Positions 17,378 to 26,100 of a stretch of 64,000 bases of DNA are shown one piece after another. The position numbers and the translations under genes were made by a program. Source of the DNA: CAZGLR01 sp964526635 (GTDB lineage Bacteria; Zixibacteria; MSB-5A5; GN15; JAAZOE01); the NCBI GenBank assembly GCA_964526635.1, contig CAZGLR010000004.1, forward strand, positions 3,444 to 67,443, in the 5' to 3' direction. The notes under the pieces were generated by a model. That model saw only the letters and a list, made by a program, of their open reading frames with translations. It searched no databases and had not been told where the DNA came from. How positions within the stretch are numbered: the first letter of the stretch is position 1; every line of letters starts with the position of its first letter.

Positions 17378-18808
17378 TCAATCAGACAGCAGTCTTTCGA
17401 TCAGGGCGGCGGCGGAAAGGAGAGCATCATCCTGCATGGCCGGCCCGGTGATTTGAAGGCCGACCGGGAGATCATCTGCCGTTTTGCCGCAGGGTATGGA
17501 AATGGCCGGCACCTGGGCCAGAGCGGCGGGAGTGGTATAAATATCAGACAAATACATAGCCATGGGATCATCGATTTTTTCGTCCTGCATAAACGGCGGC
17601 GTCGGAGCCACCGGCGACAGAATGAAATCAATGTCTTCAAAGGCGGCTTTGAATTCCCGGCGGATAATTTCTCGGACTGTCTGAGCACGGCCATAATAGG
17701 CATCATAGAAGCCGGCCGACAGGGCAAATGTCCCCAGCATAATGCGGCGTTTGACCTCATCCCCGAAACCGTGGCTGCGGGAGGCCGCATACATTTCGAG
17801 CTGTCCCCGTTCGCGCCCGGTCGAGAAACCATATTTGACGCCGTCGAAACGGGCCAGGTTCGACGATGCCTCGGCATTGGCGATGATGTAATAGGCCGGG
17901 ACAGCATATTTAGTCGATGGCAGCGATATGGTTTCGATTCGACAGCCATGGGCGCGGATGCGATCGATAGCTTCTTCTATGATTTCGCGCACTTCAGGAT
18001 CGAGGCCATCGGCAAAGTATTCTTCGGGAATTCCAAAAGTCAGGTTTTGCACGGCTGTCGGCCGGGCGGGACAGGCGGTGTCAAGTGAGGTGGCATCGTT
18101 GACATCCTTGCCACAGATGACTGAATACAGGAGGCGGCAGTCCTGCACGGTGGTGGCAAATGGTCCAATTTGGTCAAAGGATGAAGCGAAAGCAATCAGA
18201 CCATACCGGGAAATCGCGCCATAGGTGGGCCGCAAACCGATCACGCCACAAAACGATGCTGGTTGGCGTACGGAACCGCCGGTATCTGAACCCAGGGCCA
18301 ACGGCACAACGCCGGCCGCGACAATGGCGGCCGATCCACCGGATGATCCACCGGGGACATAGCCATCGGCAGTGGGATGCTGGACTGCGCCAAAGGCGCT
18401 GTGTTCGCTGGATGATCCCATTGCGAATTCATCCATATTGGTTTTGGCAATAATAACCGCCCCGGCCTGTTCCAGTTTTGTCACGACAGTGGCATCGTAC
18501 TGGGGAATATAGTCTTCAAGCATACGGCTGCCGCAGGTGGCGGGATGATCACGCACCGAGATATTGTCTTTGACCGCAATGGGGACGCCGGCCAGCGGAC
18601 CGGGATCGCGGCCGTCAGCGACCATCTTATCAATTGCCATAGCCTGCTTCAGCGCACGATCGGTGCAGAGATGCAAGATAGCATTGAGTCGCATGCCCTT
18701 CTCTACAGCGCACACCAGAGCATCCTCGGCGGTTTTATACGCGGAGACCCGGCCGGCCGTGATATCCGCGACCAGCTCGGTAGCCGTGATATGTCCCTTG
18801 GCAGACAT
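17378..18808 (-). CDS. gatA: Aspartyl/glutamyl-tRNA amidotransferase subunit A
   Basis: Glutaminase subunit of GatCAB; an amidase-signature enzyme. The 476 residues carry the complete Ser-cis-Ser-Lys site: AVKDNISV holds the Lys, GGSSGGSAA the first Ser, and GSDTGGSVRQPASFCG the acylated Ser. The start is 15 bases after the glnA stop, a tight link between glutamine synthesis and glutamine use. A 78-bp gap without a gene follows before the 191-aa gene. Confidence 0.95.
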   Translation of the reverse strand: MSAKGHITATELVADITAGRVSAYKTAEDALVCAVEKGMRLNAILHLCTDRALKQAMAIDKMVADGRDPGPLAGVPIAVKDNISVRDHPATCGSRMLEDYIPQYDATVVTKLEQAGAVIIAKTNMDEFAMGSSSEHSAFGAVQHPTADGYVPGGSSGGSAAIVAAGVVPLALGSDTGGSVRQPASFCGVIGLRPTYGAISRYGLIAFASSFDQIGPFATTVQDCRLLYSVICGKDVNDATSLDTACPARPTAVQNLTFGIPEEYFADGLDPEVREIIEEAIDRIRAHGCRIETISLPSTKYAVPAYYIIANAEASSNLARFDGVKYGFSTGRERGQLEMYAASRSHGFGDEVKRRIMLGTFALSAGFYDAYYGRAQTVREIIRREFKAAFEDIDFILSPVAPTPPFMQDEKIDDPMAMYLSDIYTTPAALAQVPAISIPCGKTADDLPVGLQITGPAMQDDALLSAAALIERLLSD

Positions 18809-18823
18809 CAGGATAATTGTGTC

Positions 18824-20149
18824 TTACAGCATCGAGAGATATTTATTGATTTCGTATTCGGAAACATGAATACGATAACCTTCCCATTCCACCCGTTTAT
18901 TGGCCAGCAGCATTTCAAAGATATGATCGCCCAGTGTCTCGTGCAGCAGTTCTGATTTTTCCGCTTCGGCGATAGCTTCCTCAAGGGTATTTGGCAGCGA
19001 TTGGATGCCCAGTTCCTGCCGTTTTTCGATATCCATATGAAAGATATTCTGTTCAATCGGCTCGGGCAGTTTGTAGTTATTCTCAACGCCTTTTAATCCG
19101 GCGGCCAGCATAACCGAAAAAGCCAGATAAGGGTTGCAGGCCGGGTCGGGCGATCGCAGCTCGATGCGAGTCGATTTTTCCTTGCCGACTTTGTACATCG
19201 GGACACGGATGAGCGATGAACGGTTGCGGCGTCCCCACGAGATATAGACAGGCGCTTCATAGCCGGCCACGAGTCGTTTGTAGGAGTTGACCCACTGATT
19301 GGTCACCAGTGTAATTTCTTTAATGTGGGTGAGAATTCCGGCCATGAACTGCCGGGCCATTTTGGAGAGGTTGTAGGGATCCTTGCCGTCGAAAAAGAGA
19401 TTCTTTTCGCCCTTGAAGATTGACATATGGGTATGCATCCCTGAACCGTTTTCACCAAAGCGCGGCTTGGGCATGAAGGTGGCGTAATAGCCGTTTTCCA
19501 TGGCCACTTCCTTGACAATGAAGCGGTATAACTGGGCGAAATCGGCCATGACCAGTGCATCCTGGTATTTCAGGTCAATTTCCTGCTGGGAGTGAGCTAC
19601 TTCATGATGAGAACATTCCACCGGAATACCGATCGATTCGAGGGCGCGGACAGTCTTCTTGCGAAGGGTGGTGCTGGCATCGATGGTCGGATAATCGAAA
19701 TAGCCCCCCTTGTCGATGATATTCGGGGCGCTGTCATCGGCAAAGTAAAAGTACTCGATTTCCGGGCCGGTATAGAAGGTCTGCCCTTTCTTATCAACTT
19801 TTTCGAGAGTCCGTCGCAGGACATGGCGCGGGTCGCCGGCATAAGGCTCGCCATGCGGGGTAACAATATCACAAAACATCATCGCCACCCGTTCGCCGCC
19901 GATCAGCCACGGAAAGATACGGAATGACCGAACATCCGGGATGGCCATGAGATCCGATTCCTCGATACGAACAAAGCCTTCAATTGAGGAACCATCGAAA
20001 CCCTGGCCGCCGTCGAGCGCATCCTCGATTTCCGTTCGGGTCAGAGCCAGTCCTTTGAGTCGTCCCAAAATATCAGTGAAGCACAAACGGATATATTTGA
20101 CACCCTCCTGATCGATTCTATCGAGGACATCTTCGGTGGTTTTAACCAT
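18824..20149 (-). CDS. glnA: Type I glutamine synthetase
   Basis: Makes glutamine from glutamate, ammonia and ATP. I place the start at ATG 20149 (MVKTTEDVLDRIDQEGVKY) because AAGGAG lies 7 bases upstream and family similarity starts here; 31 upstream in-frame codons look non-coding. The 441-residue product has GQGFDGSSIEGF, the metal-site segment GSGMHTHMS, and RSPDPACNPYLAF. The Tyr-adenylylation loop NLYDLPPEE of the enteric enzyme is replaced by a YKLPEPIEQN segment, so it looks like the alpha subtype without adenylylation control; that is inference from one loop. Confidence 0.95.
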   Translation of the reverse strand: MVKTTEDVLDRIDQEGVKYIRLCFTDILGRLKGLALTRTEIEDALDGGQGFDGSSIEGFVRIEESDLMAIPDVRSFRIFPWLIGGERVAMMFCDIVTPHGEPYAGDPRHVLRRTLEKVDKKGQTFYTGPEIEYFYFADDSAPNIIDKGGYFDYPTIDASTTLRKKTVRALESIGIPVECSHHEVAHSQQEIDLKYQDALVMADFAQLYRFIVKEVAMENGYYATFMPKPRFGENGSGMHTHMSIFKGEKNLFFDGKDPYNLSKMARQFMAGILTHIKEITLVTNQWVNSYKRLVAGYEAPVYISWGRRNRSSLIRVPMYKVGKEKSTRIELRSPDPACNPYLAFSVMLAAGLKGVENNYKLPEPIEQNIFHMDIEKRQELGIQSLPNTLEEAIAEAEKSELLHETLGDHIFEMLLANKRVEWEGYRIHVSEYEINKYLSML

Positions 20150-20156
20150 GGTCCGA

Positions 20157-20162
20157 CTCCTT
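20157..20162 (-). promoter_or_regulatory. Ribosome binding site deciding the glnA start
   Basis: AAGGAG on the minus strand, 7 bases before ATG 20149. It argues for the 441-residue form over the longer open frame to 20242. The 150-bp gap to the amidohydrolase holds AT-rich sequence including a TATACT hexamer, but I could not pair it with a good -35. Confidence 0.7.
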
Positions 20163-20300
20163 TGCCATACGCTGACACCCGCGCCAGGTGATCTGCAGTT
20201 TCCGGGTAAATGTAAAACACTAATTACGCAGGGGGTCTTCAAAAATAGTATAAAAAAATGTGACGTTTTATGGTGTTTTTTGGGGTATCAGAAGCCGTGA

Positions 20301-21869
20301 CTAACTGCGGCGGCGGTGGACGATTTTGCCATCGAAAACGGTCATTGAAATACGGGCCTGGTGGATTTGCGATAGCGCCATTGTAAAAATATTGTCTTCC
20401 AGAACAACCAGATCGGCCAGATATCCCGGACTGATTTTGCCGAGGTGGTCTTCCCGGCCGGCAGCATAGGCAGCTCCGGAAGTGAAACCAGTGACCGCGG
20501 CCGTAACGGACAGGGCTTCTTCGGGATAGAATTTGCCGCTGCGCTCACCGGGGGCATTACGATTCACTGCGGCATGGATGCCCTCGAGCGGATGCAATGG
20601 TTCAATCGGACAATCCGACCCGAAGGCCAGCGGAATACCACGTTTTAGAAGGGTCTTGAAGATATAGGCGTTTTTCCCACGGCGTCCCCAGTGGCGATCA
20701 ACTATGATTCGATCCGAGGGGCAGTGACTGGGCTGCATGGAGGCCACGACACCGAGCCGTTTGAATAATGCAATATCCCGTCGGTCGATAATCTGGACAT
20801 GTTCAATACGGTGCCGTCGCTTCCGTCCGGCCTTTTCAAAGGCGGTCAGGACATTGGCTACCGCCTGATCACCGATGGCATGGACCGCACAATTCAAATC
20901 ATGCTTAGTGGCAAAGGCGACCTGCGAGGTCAGCTCGTCAGGATCGGTCACCGCCACACCGACTTCCCGCGAATTCTGATAGGGCTGTTTCATCAGGGCG
21001 GTTCGGGAACCAAGGGCGCCATCGGCAAAAATTTTGACCCCGCCGATATTAAGGTTGTCGTCGCCATAACCGGTGGTCAGGCCCTTCTCGGCGAGTTCAT
21101 GGCTACGTTTAACGGGGAAATAATAGGTTACCCGGAAGCCCAGGTTGCCGTCTTCATGTCGCCGGCAAAAATACTCCCAGCCATCGGGGCCATCGAAGGA
21201 ATGAAACCCGGTTACGCCCCGGCTGCGGGCGATAGTTTCGACTTTTTTCCAGAGAGTATCAATCTCCTTCTGATCTTTTTGGGGAATGTGATTCATCACT
21301 GCCGAATAGGCGGCGGGTTCGCGGAGAATGCCGGTCGGCCGGCCAGTAGCGGGATCCCGTTCAATTTTCCCGCCGATGGGGTCTTTGGTTTTCGCTGTGA
21401 TACCGGCACGGCGCATGGCAGCGGAATTCACCCACGCTGAATGCTGGTCTTTACTATAGAGAAAGGCCGGCCGGCCGCCGGTGACGGTATCCAGATCTTC
21501 TGCAGTGGGAAGTCGATATTCCGTCCAGCTGTCCATCGCCCATCCTTCCCCGGTGACCCATTCGTCAGGTTTCAACGTTGAGGCAAAACCCTTGATTTTT
21601 TCGAGGACGGCTTCGTATGATGGCAACCCGAACAAGTATACCCGGGCCAGGCTCAGCGCCCAGAAATAGAAATGGGTATGGCTGTCGATCAGACCGGGTA
21701 TGACGGTGCGGCCGTCGAGGTTGACACGGCGTGCTTTGGGGAATTCGCCGATGAGATGATCGTCGGTGCCGATAGCGACAATGCGGGCGTCTTTGATGGC
21801 AACAGCGGAAGGGCGGCACCTGGTGCGATATCCGGGATAGATAAGGCCGTTATGAAGCAGCAGTGTCAT
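20301..21869 (-). CDS. YtcJ-type amidohydrolase
   Basis: Metal-dependent hydrolase of the amidohydrolase superfamily, resembling YtcJ and N-substituted formamide deformylases. I use ATG 21869 (MTLLLHNGLIYPG); an upstream in-frame start at 21890 would add 7 codons. Metal ligands are visible in DSHTHFYFW, in CAVHAIGDQAV and in RIEHVQ, and the final Asp in FGSDCPIEPLHPLEG. About 522 residues, standard length. It lacks a signal peptide. The substrate cannot be told from sequence. It overlaps the end of selB by 20 bases, so cotranscription with the selenocysteine genes is likely, though no functional link is known. Confidence 0.88.
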   Translation of the reverse strand: MTLLLHNGLIYPGYRTRCRPSAVAIKDARIVAIGTDDHLIGEFPKARRVNLDGRTVIPGLIDSHTHFYFWALSLARVYLFGLPSYEAVLEKIKGFASTLKPDEWVTGEGWAMDSWTEYRLPTAEDLDTVTGGRPAFLYSKDQHSAWVNSAAMRRAGITAKTKDPIGGKIERDPATGRPTGILREPAAYSAVMNHIPQKDQKEIDTLWKKVETIARSRGVTGFHSFDGPDGWEYFCRRHEDGNLGFRVTYYFPVKRSHELAEKGLTTGYGDDNLNIGGVKIFADGALGSRTALMKQPYQNSREVGVAVTDPDELTSQVAFATKHDLNCAVHAIGDQAVANVLTAFEKAGRKRRHRIEHVQIIDRRDIALFKRLGVVASMQPSHCPSDRIIVDRHWGRRGKNAYIFKTLLKRGIPLAFGSDCPIEPLHPLEGIHAAVNRNAPGERSGKFYPEEALSVTAAVTGFTSGAAYAAGREDHLGKISPGYLADLVVLEDNIFTMALSQIHQARISMTVFDGKIVHRRRS

Positions 21870-23748
21870 CGAAGTGCGGTCCTTTGACACGGATATCGCC
21901 CTCGCGACGGGTGATACCCAACTGGTCGAGATGCTCCAGCACCGGCAGGGCGTATTTTCGGCTGGTTTGAAAACGGTCCCGAAATTCGGCTAATGCCAGC
22001 ATATTGTCTTTATTCAATTTACTCCGGACAAAAGCCATGACATCTTCCCAGAGATCAGCCAGGATAATATACGTATCGCTGATGCTTATCAGACGGCCCT
22101 GATCACGCAGGAAACGGATAGTCCGTTCGCCATCGGGAAATTTCGATTTGATTTCAGCGTATTCGGGATAGGCATGTCCGGCTGATTGGAGCATGTGTTG
22201 GATCTGCTCGGCCTCGTGTTTCATGTTTTCACCGAGATGCGGTGAAAAGCCGGGAAGGTGATAATACTGCCGGGTGCGTTCAATGTTGCCCTGTGCGGTC
22301 ATATATTCAAGAAGATAGATAAACGAGGGAGCCTGCCCCATCTTAACTCGTGAAGTGATAGTCTCGGCAGTCAGGCCCGGCAGATAGGATTTGTTGCGAT
22401 GGGTCTTTTCCAGTTCTTTTATTATTGCCTCGATAATGGGTTGCACGCGTTCGGTCACGCCGACGCGATCTCCTCCGGCAATCAGCGTTTTCGATGAAAT
22501 TAGATTATCAATAGTCTGCTGAATATCATGATCGGAGAAATTACACAGCTTAAGAAGATCGCGCCGTTCTGTCATAATCGCCTTGTTCAATTCCGTCAGC
22601 ACCAGTGATTCGATAGAGGTAGTATCACGGTGATCCAGATGGTCTCGCAGATGAGGCAGGAGCTTGCGACGCGGATACAGGTCAAGAATATCGACGATAA
22701 GCCCCCCGCCGACTGTTACCGGGGGTGTTGGCAGGCGGAGAATGAAGCGGTCGCCGACGAAGGCGGCCAGCGGTTGTTCGACTTTGATGATGGCAAAATC
22801 GGATTGTCCCGGTAAAATGCCCTTGTCCGGGAACGGCCGTATGATACCGGTCGTTTCGGTAGTCCCCAGGATCAAAAGCACGTGGCGGCCTTCGGTTAGC
22901 GGGACGATCGAGTCGGACAGATTGGTAATTTTGGCAGCGATGTAATAAGCGGGCGATGGCATCGGGAAACTGGTGATGACATCACCCCGCCGGATATTTT
23001 CCTGATCAATGCCGCCGACATTAACCGCGACCCTGCTTCCCGGTCCGACCCGGTCAACCTGTTTGCCATGCGCCTGCACTGTACGAAGCCGTAATTTTTT
23101 ATTCGAGGGGACGTGATAGGCATCGGAACCGGTGACAAAGCCGCCGCCGCGGCTGGTGCCGGTCACCACCACCCCGATACCGGTAAGGATAAATGATCGA
23201 TCGATGAAAAGCCGTGTTTTGCCGATATCATCGACGTCGCCGAGAGTTGTGGCGATGGCATCGATTTCGGCGATTACGTTATCGACATGTTCGCCGGTGG
23301 TTGCCGACACCGGGATAATCGGGCAGTTTTCGAGAAATGAACCGCGTAGTTTTTCCTCGATGTCGATTGTCACCAGATCACGCCAGTCTTTGTCGACCAG
23401 ATCGATTTTGGTCAGCGCTACGAAACCATGCTGCAATCCCAGAAGCTGGAGTATCGCCAGGTGTTCCTGAGTCTGAGGCATCCAGCCGTCGTCGGCGGCA
23501 ATCACCAGCATGGCGGCATTGATTCCCCCGGCGCCGGCAGCCATGTTGCGCACGAACCGTTCGTGGCCGGGGACATCAATAATGCCGATTTCGGTCCCCG
23601 AGGGTAATTGAGTCCAGGCGAAACCAAGATCGATAGTCAACCCGCGTGATTTTTCTTCGGGGAGGCGATCGGGATCGATGCCGGTCATCGCCCGTACCAA
23701 CGACGATTTGCCATGATCGATATGTCCCGCTGTACCGAGTACAAACAT
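21850..23748 (-). CDS. selB: Selenocysteine-specific elongation factor
   Basis: GTPase that delivers Sec-tRNASec to UGA codons marked by a SECIS hairpin. The 632-residue protein begins with the G1 motif GTAGHIDHGKSS (5-16), then DVPGHERFVRNM (G3) and ALTKIDLV (G4). EF-Tu-like domains 2 and 3 follow, and the C-terminal 200 residues look like the winged-helix SECIS-binding domains (YAEIKSKFPDGERTIRF; LAEFRDRFQTSRKYALPVLE). Its start overlaps the selA stop by one base. With selA and tRNA-Sec in the same window this supports active selenocysteine insertion. Confidence 0.96.
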   Translation of the reverse strand: MFVLGTAGHIDHGKSSLVRAMTGIDPDRLPEEKSRGLTIDLGFAWTQLPSGTEIGIIDVPGHERFVRNMAAGAGGINAAMLVIAADDGWMPQTQEHLAILQLLGLQHGFVALTKIDLVDKDWRDLVTIDIEEKLRGSFLENCPIIPVSATTGEHVDNVIAEIDAIATTLGDVDDIGKTRLFIDRSFILTGIGVVVTGTSRGGGFVTGSDAYHVPSNKKLRLRTVQAHGKQVDRVGPGSRVAVNVGGIDQENIRRGDVITSFPMPSPAYYIAAKITNLSDSIVPLTEGRHVLLILGTTETTGIIRPFPDKGILPGQSDFAIIKVEQPLAAFVGDRFILRLPTPPVTVGGGLIVDILDLYPRRKLLPHLRDHLDHRDTTSIESLVLTELNKAIMTERRDLLKLCNFSDHDIQQTIDNLISSKTLIAGGDRVGVTERVQPIIEAIIKELEKTHRNKSYLPGLTAETITSRVKMGQAPSFIYLLEYMTAQGNIERTRQYYHLPGFSPHLGENMKHEAEQIQHMLQSAGHAYPEYAEIKSKFPDGERTIRFLRDQGRLISISDTYIILADLWEDVMAFVRSKLNKDNMLALAEFRDRFQTSRKYALPVLEHLDQLGITRREGDIRVKGPHFDDTAAS

Positions 23749-25130
23749 CAGTCGACCAGAGAGTTTATAGCGTCAATGAGAATCGCGTCCTGTTCGGGCG
23801 GGACAGTCCGAATATCAAGCAGAAACTCATCATCTTCAACGCGCCCGATAATCGGTGGTTCAAAGGCGCGAAAGGCAGATGCGACTTTGTTGATATTGCC
23901 CGAAACCCGAATCGATACCGCCAGTGATGCGATGGTTTCATCGGGAGTTGAGCCACCGCCAAGATAGGCCTGTGTGGCTTTGAGGACGATGTCTTTGTCG
24001 GGGCAGGCTTTTTTTATCGCCTCTCCCCGCAGTTTGAGATCTCCGACCGGGACAGTGATCATCCGCCAGATGGGGAGATCATCGTGCCAGGTACCGTTGA
24101 GATAACTTTGCAGTGTTTGCATCAGGAGGGAAAAGATAATTTTATCGCAGCGCAGGGCGCGGAACATCGGATTGTTTTTTATTCGCACAATATACTCATC
24201 GCGCCCGATAATCAGGCCGGCCTGCGGACCGCCAAGGAGTTTATCGCCGGAAAAGCATATGATATCCACGCCGGAGCGGACAGCCTCGGCAATAGTCGGT
24301 TCGCCTGATTGCATAATTCCCGGGGGTAGCTCAGTCAGTCCCGATCCAAGATCGAAAACAGTCGCGATGTCATGTTCATCACCCAGCCGGGCAAGAGCAT
24401 CCGGCGGGGTTTCTTCCACAAATCCCCGCTGCGAAAAATTAGAGCGATGGATTTTCAGGAGCATCGCGGTGCGGTCGGTGATGGCGGCGGCATAATCATC
24501 GACTGAAGTGCGATTGGTGGTGCCGACTTCAATGAGCCTTACGCCGGCTTTTTTCATTATCTCGGGTATTTTAAAACCGCCGCCGATCTGGACCAGTTCG
24601 CCTCGTGAAATTATGACCTCTTTGCGATAACCCAAAGTATTGAGAATAATCAGCAGGGCGGCAGCATTGTTGTTTACGACAGTGCCATTTTCAGTACGAC
24701 AATATGACGCCAGCAGGTTTTCGATCAGGATGCCGCGCTTCCCGCGCCGTCCGGTTTTAAGATCGAACTCAAGGTTGGTGTAACCGCTGACCAGCGATGC
24801 GGTCTTTTCCAGCATAGCCATCGGTAATGGCGATCGGCCGAGATTGGTATGAATAATAATCCCGGCGGCGTTGATTACCGGCTGCAGGTCGTGGCGGGTT
24901 AGCGCCGAGAGCGAAGTGACAATCGCCTTCTGCAGTTTGGCCTGCGACCATGATGATGTCTTTTCCTGAAACTCCGTCTTGGCCGTTTCAATGACCTGCC
25001 TGATATGATCGACAACCAGGGGCCGGCCACAAATTCGAATGAAGGGCTCGAGTTCCGGCATGGAGGCGACTATTTCAACTGAGGGAAACTCGCGCAGGCC
25101 GGCATATGTGCGCTGGGGATCACTGGTCAT
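23748..25130 (-). CDS. selA: L-seryl-tRNA(Sec) selenium transferase
   Basis: PLP enzyme that converts seryl-tRNASec to selenocysteinyl-tRNASec with selenophosphate. I start it at ATG 25130 (MTSDPQRTYAGL), 12 codons inside the longest frame, to reduce overlap with the upstream cyclase gene to 11 bases. The PLP lysine lies in CFSGDKLLGGPQAG, and INAAGIIIHTNLGRSPL and EVGTTNRTSVDDY are SelA signatures. The 460-residue length is normal for bacterial SelA. Selenophosphate synthetase (selD) is not in this window. Confidence 0.96.
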   Translation of the reverse strand: MTSDPQRTYAGLREFPSVEIVASMPELEPFIRICGRPLVVDHIRQVIETAKTEFQEKTSSWSQAKLQKAIVTSLSALTRHDLQPVINAAGIIIHTNLGRSPLPMAMLEKTASLVSGYTNLEFDLKTGRRGKRGILIENLLASYCRTENGTVVNNNAAALLIILNTLGYRKEVIISRGELVQIGGGFKIPEIMKKAGVRLIEVGTTNRTSVDDYAAAITDRTAMLLKIHRSNFSQRGFVEETPPDALARLGDEHDIATVFDLGSGLTELPPGIMQSGEPTIAEAVRSGVDIICFSGDKLLGGPQAGLIIGRDEYIVRIKNNPMFRALRCDKIIFSLLMQTLQSYLNGTWHDDLPIWRMITVPVGDLKLRGEAIKKACPDKDIVLKATQAYLGGGSTPDETIASLAVSIRVSGNINKVASAFRAFEPPIIGRVEDDEFLLDIRTVPPEQDAILIDAINSLVD

Positions 25131-26052
25131 AGACGATTTCCAGCAGGAGGCGGCCAACGGCATCAAGCGACTCAGGACTGCATTTATCAGGCGTATCGGC
25201 GATGGTATGCCAGGCGTCGTAGTCGAAGTCGATCAGGACTACAGCGGGGATCCCGGCGCCAATTAATGGAATATGGTCATCGATGATCTCGTCCTGGCGG
25301 CCGGGTTGAAATTGTTCCAGTTCCAGACGGGCGGCGGTTTCGAAAATCATATCGTTGAGTTTCGGATGATGCCGATCCGAGAACACCTCCCGCGTGATAA
25401 CCAGATCGCTGTCGCCGATCATGTCGATTACGATGCCGAATTCGTAGTCGGTTTCATTGGTGCGGGCGAAATACGTCGATCCGATCAGGTACTGGTCGAT
25501 TTTCCCCGGCGGGCCATAGTCTTCGGCATCGAAAAGGACCAGGTCAACGCCGACTGCCGGAGGTGTTTTTATCATCAACTCGGCCAGGTGCAACAATACG
25601 GCGGTACTGGAGGCGCCATCGTTTGCGCCCGGAATCGGCTGATGCCGTTTGGCGGGATCGGGATCGTAGTCGGCCCGCGGCCGGGTATCATAATGCGATC
25701 CCAGCAGGATACGCTTGGGGGTATCCGGATTTATATGCAAAATCCAGTTCACCAATGGGATGGAATCATCCTGCATGTAATCATAATAGAAAAACGGTTG
25801 CCGGGTCAATTTGACGCCGATCGAATCGGCAAAGTTCCTTACGAGGGCATGAAAAGTACGCCATCCGGGCGATTCGGGATTGCGCGGACCCATTTCGCAT
25901 TGCCGTTCAAGTAATGCAAATGCCCGGTCGGCATCGAATTCGGGCGGTTCAACCGTCGGCCCCGATGCGCAGGAGATAAGCGCCAAAAGACCGAGACTGA
26001 AAAGGGCGATTATACCCGTGCGCCGGATGTTGCGTGTTTTAATAAGATTCAT
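25120..26052 (-). CDS. Glutaminyl-peptide cyclotransferase-like lipoprotein (M28 fold)
   Basis: Predicted zinc enzyme that cyclises N-terminal glutamine to pyroglutamate on exported proteins. Starting at ATG 26052, it has a basic N-terminus, a hydrophobic segment and a lipobox LISC (about residues 25-28), so it should be lipid-anchored facing the periplasm. Zinc ligands and QC-type context are visible in GSHYDTRPRAD, IPGANDGAS, VLFDAEDYG, DDHIPLIG and DAWHTIADT. These match bacterial glutaminyl cyclases better than classical M28 aminopeptidases, which carry a different Glu-Glu arrangement. It lies about 50 bases after sprA. In Bacteroidota many exported proteins expose Gln after signal cleavage and need such an enzyme. 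Confidence 0.83.
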   Translation of the reverse strand: MNLIKTRNIRRTGIIALFSLGLLALISCASGPTVEPPEFDADRAFALLERQCEMGPRNPESPGWRTFHALVRNFADSIGVKLTRQPFFYYDYMQDDSIPLVNWILHINPDTPKRILLGSHYDTRPRADYDPDPAKRHQPIPGANDGASSTAVLLHLAELMIKTPPAVGVDLVLFDAEDYGPPGKIDQYLIGSTYFARTNETDYEFGIVIDMIGDSDLVITREVFSDRHHPKLNDMIFETAARLELEQFQPGRQDEIIDDHIPLIGAGIPAVVLIDFDYDAWHTIADTPDKCSPESLDAVGRLLLEIVYDQ

Positions 26053-26100
26053 GCCTGAAAAAGTAGGTTGCGGCCGGGTAAAGGTCAAACTGTTTTTGTC

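Noticed and set aside
20150..20200. Possible sigma-54 promoter (TGGCGC ... GC) before glnA
   Set aside because: GG-to-GC spacing is off by one base and it lies too close to the start codon.
25120..26052. Classical M28 aminopeptidase
   Set aside because: The motifs HYDTRPxAD, FDAEDYG and DDHxPL with WHT fit glutaminyl cyclases better than aminopeptidases.
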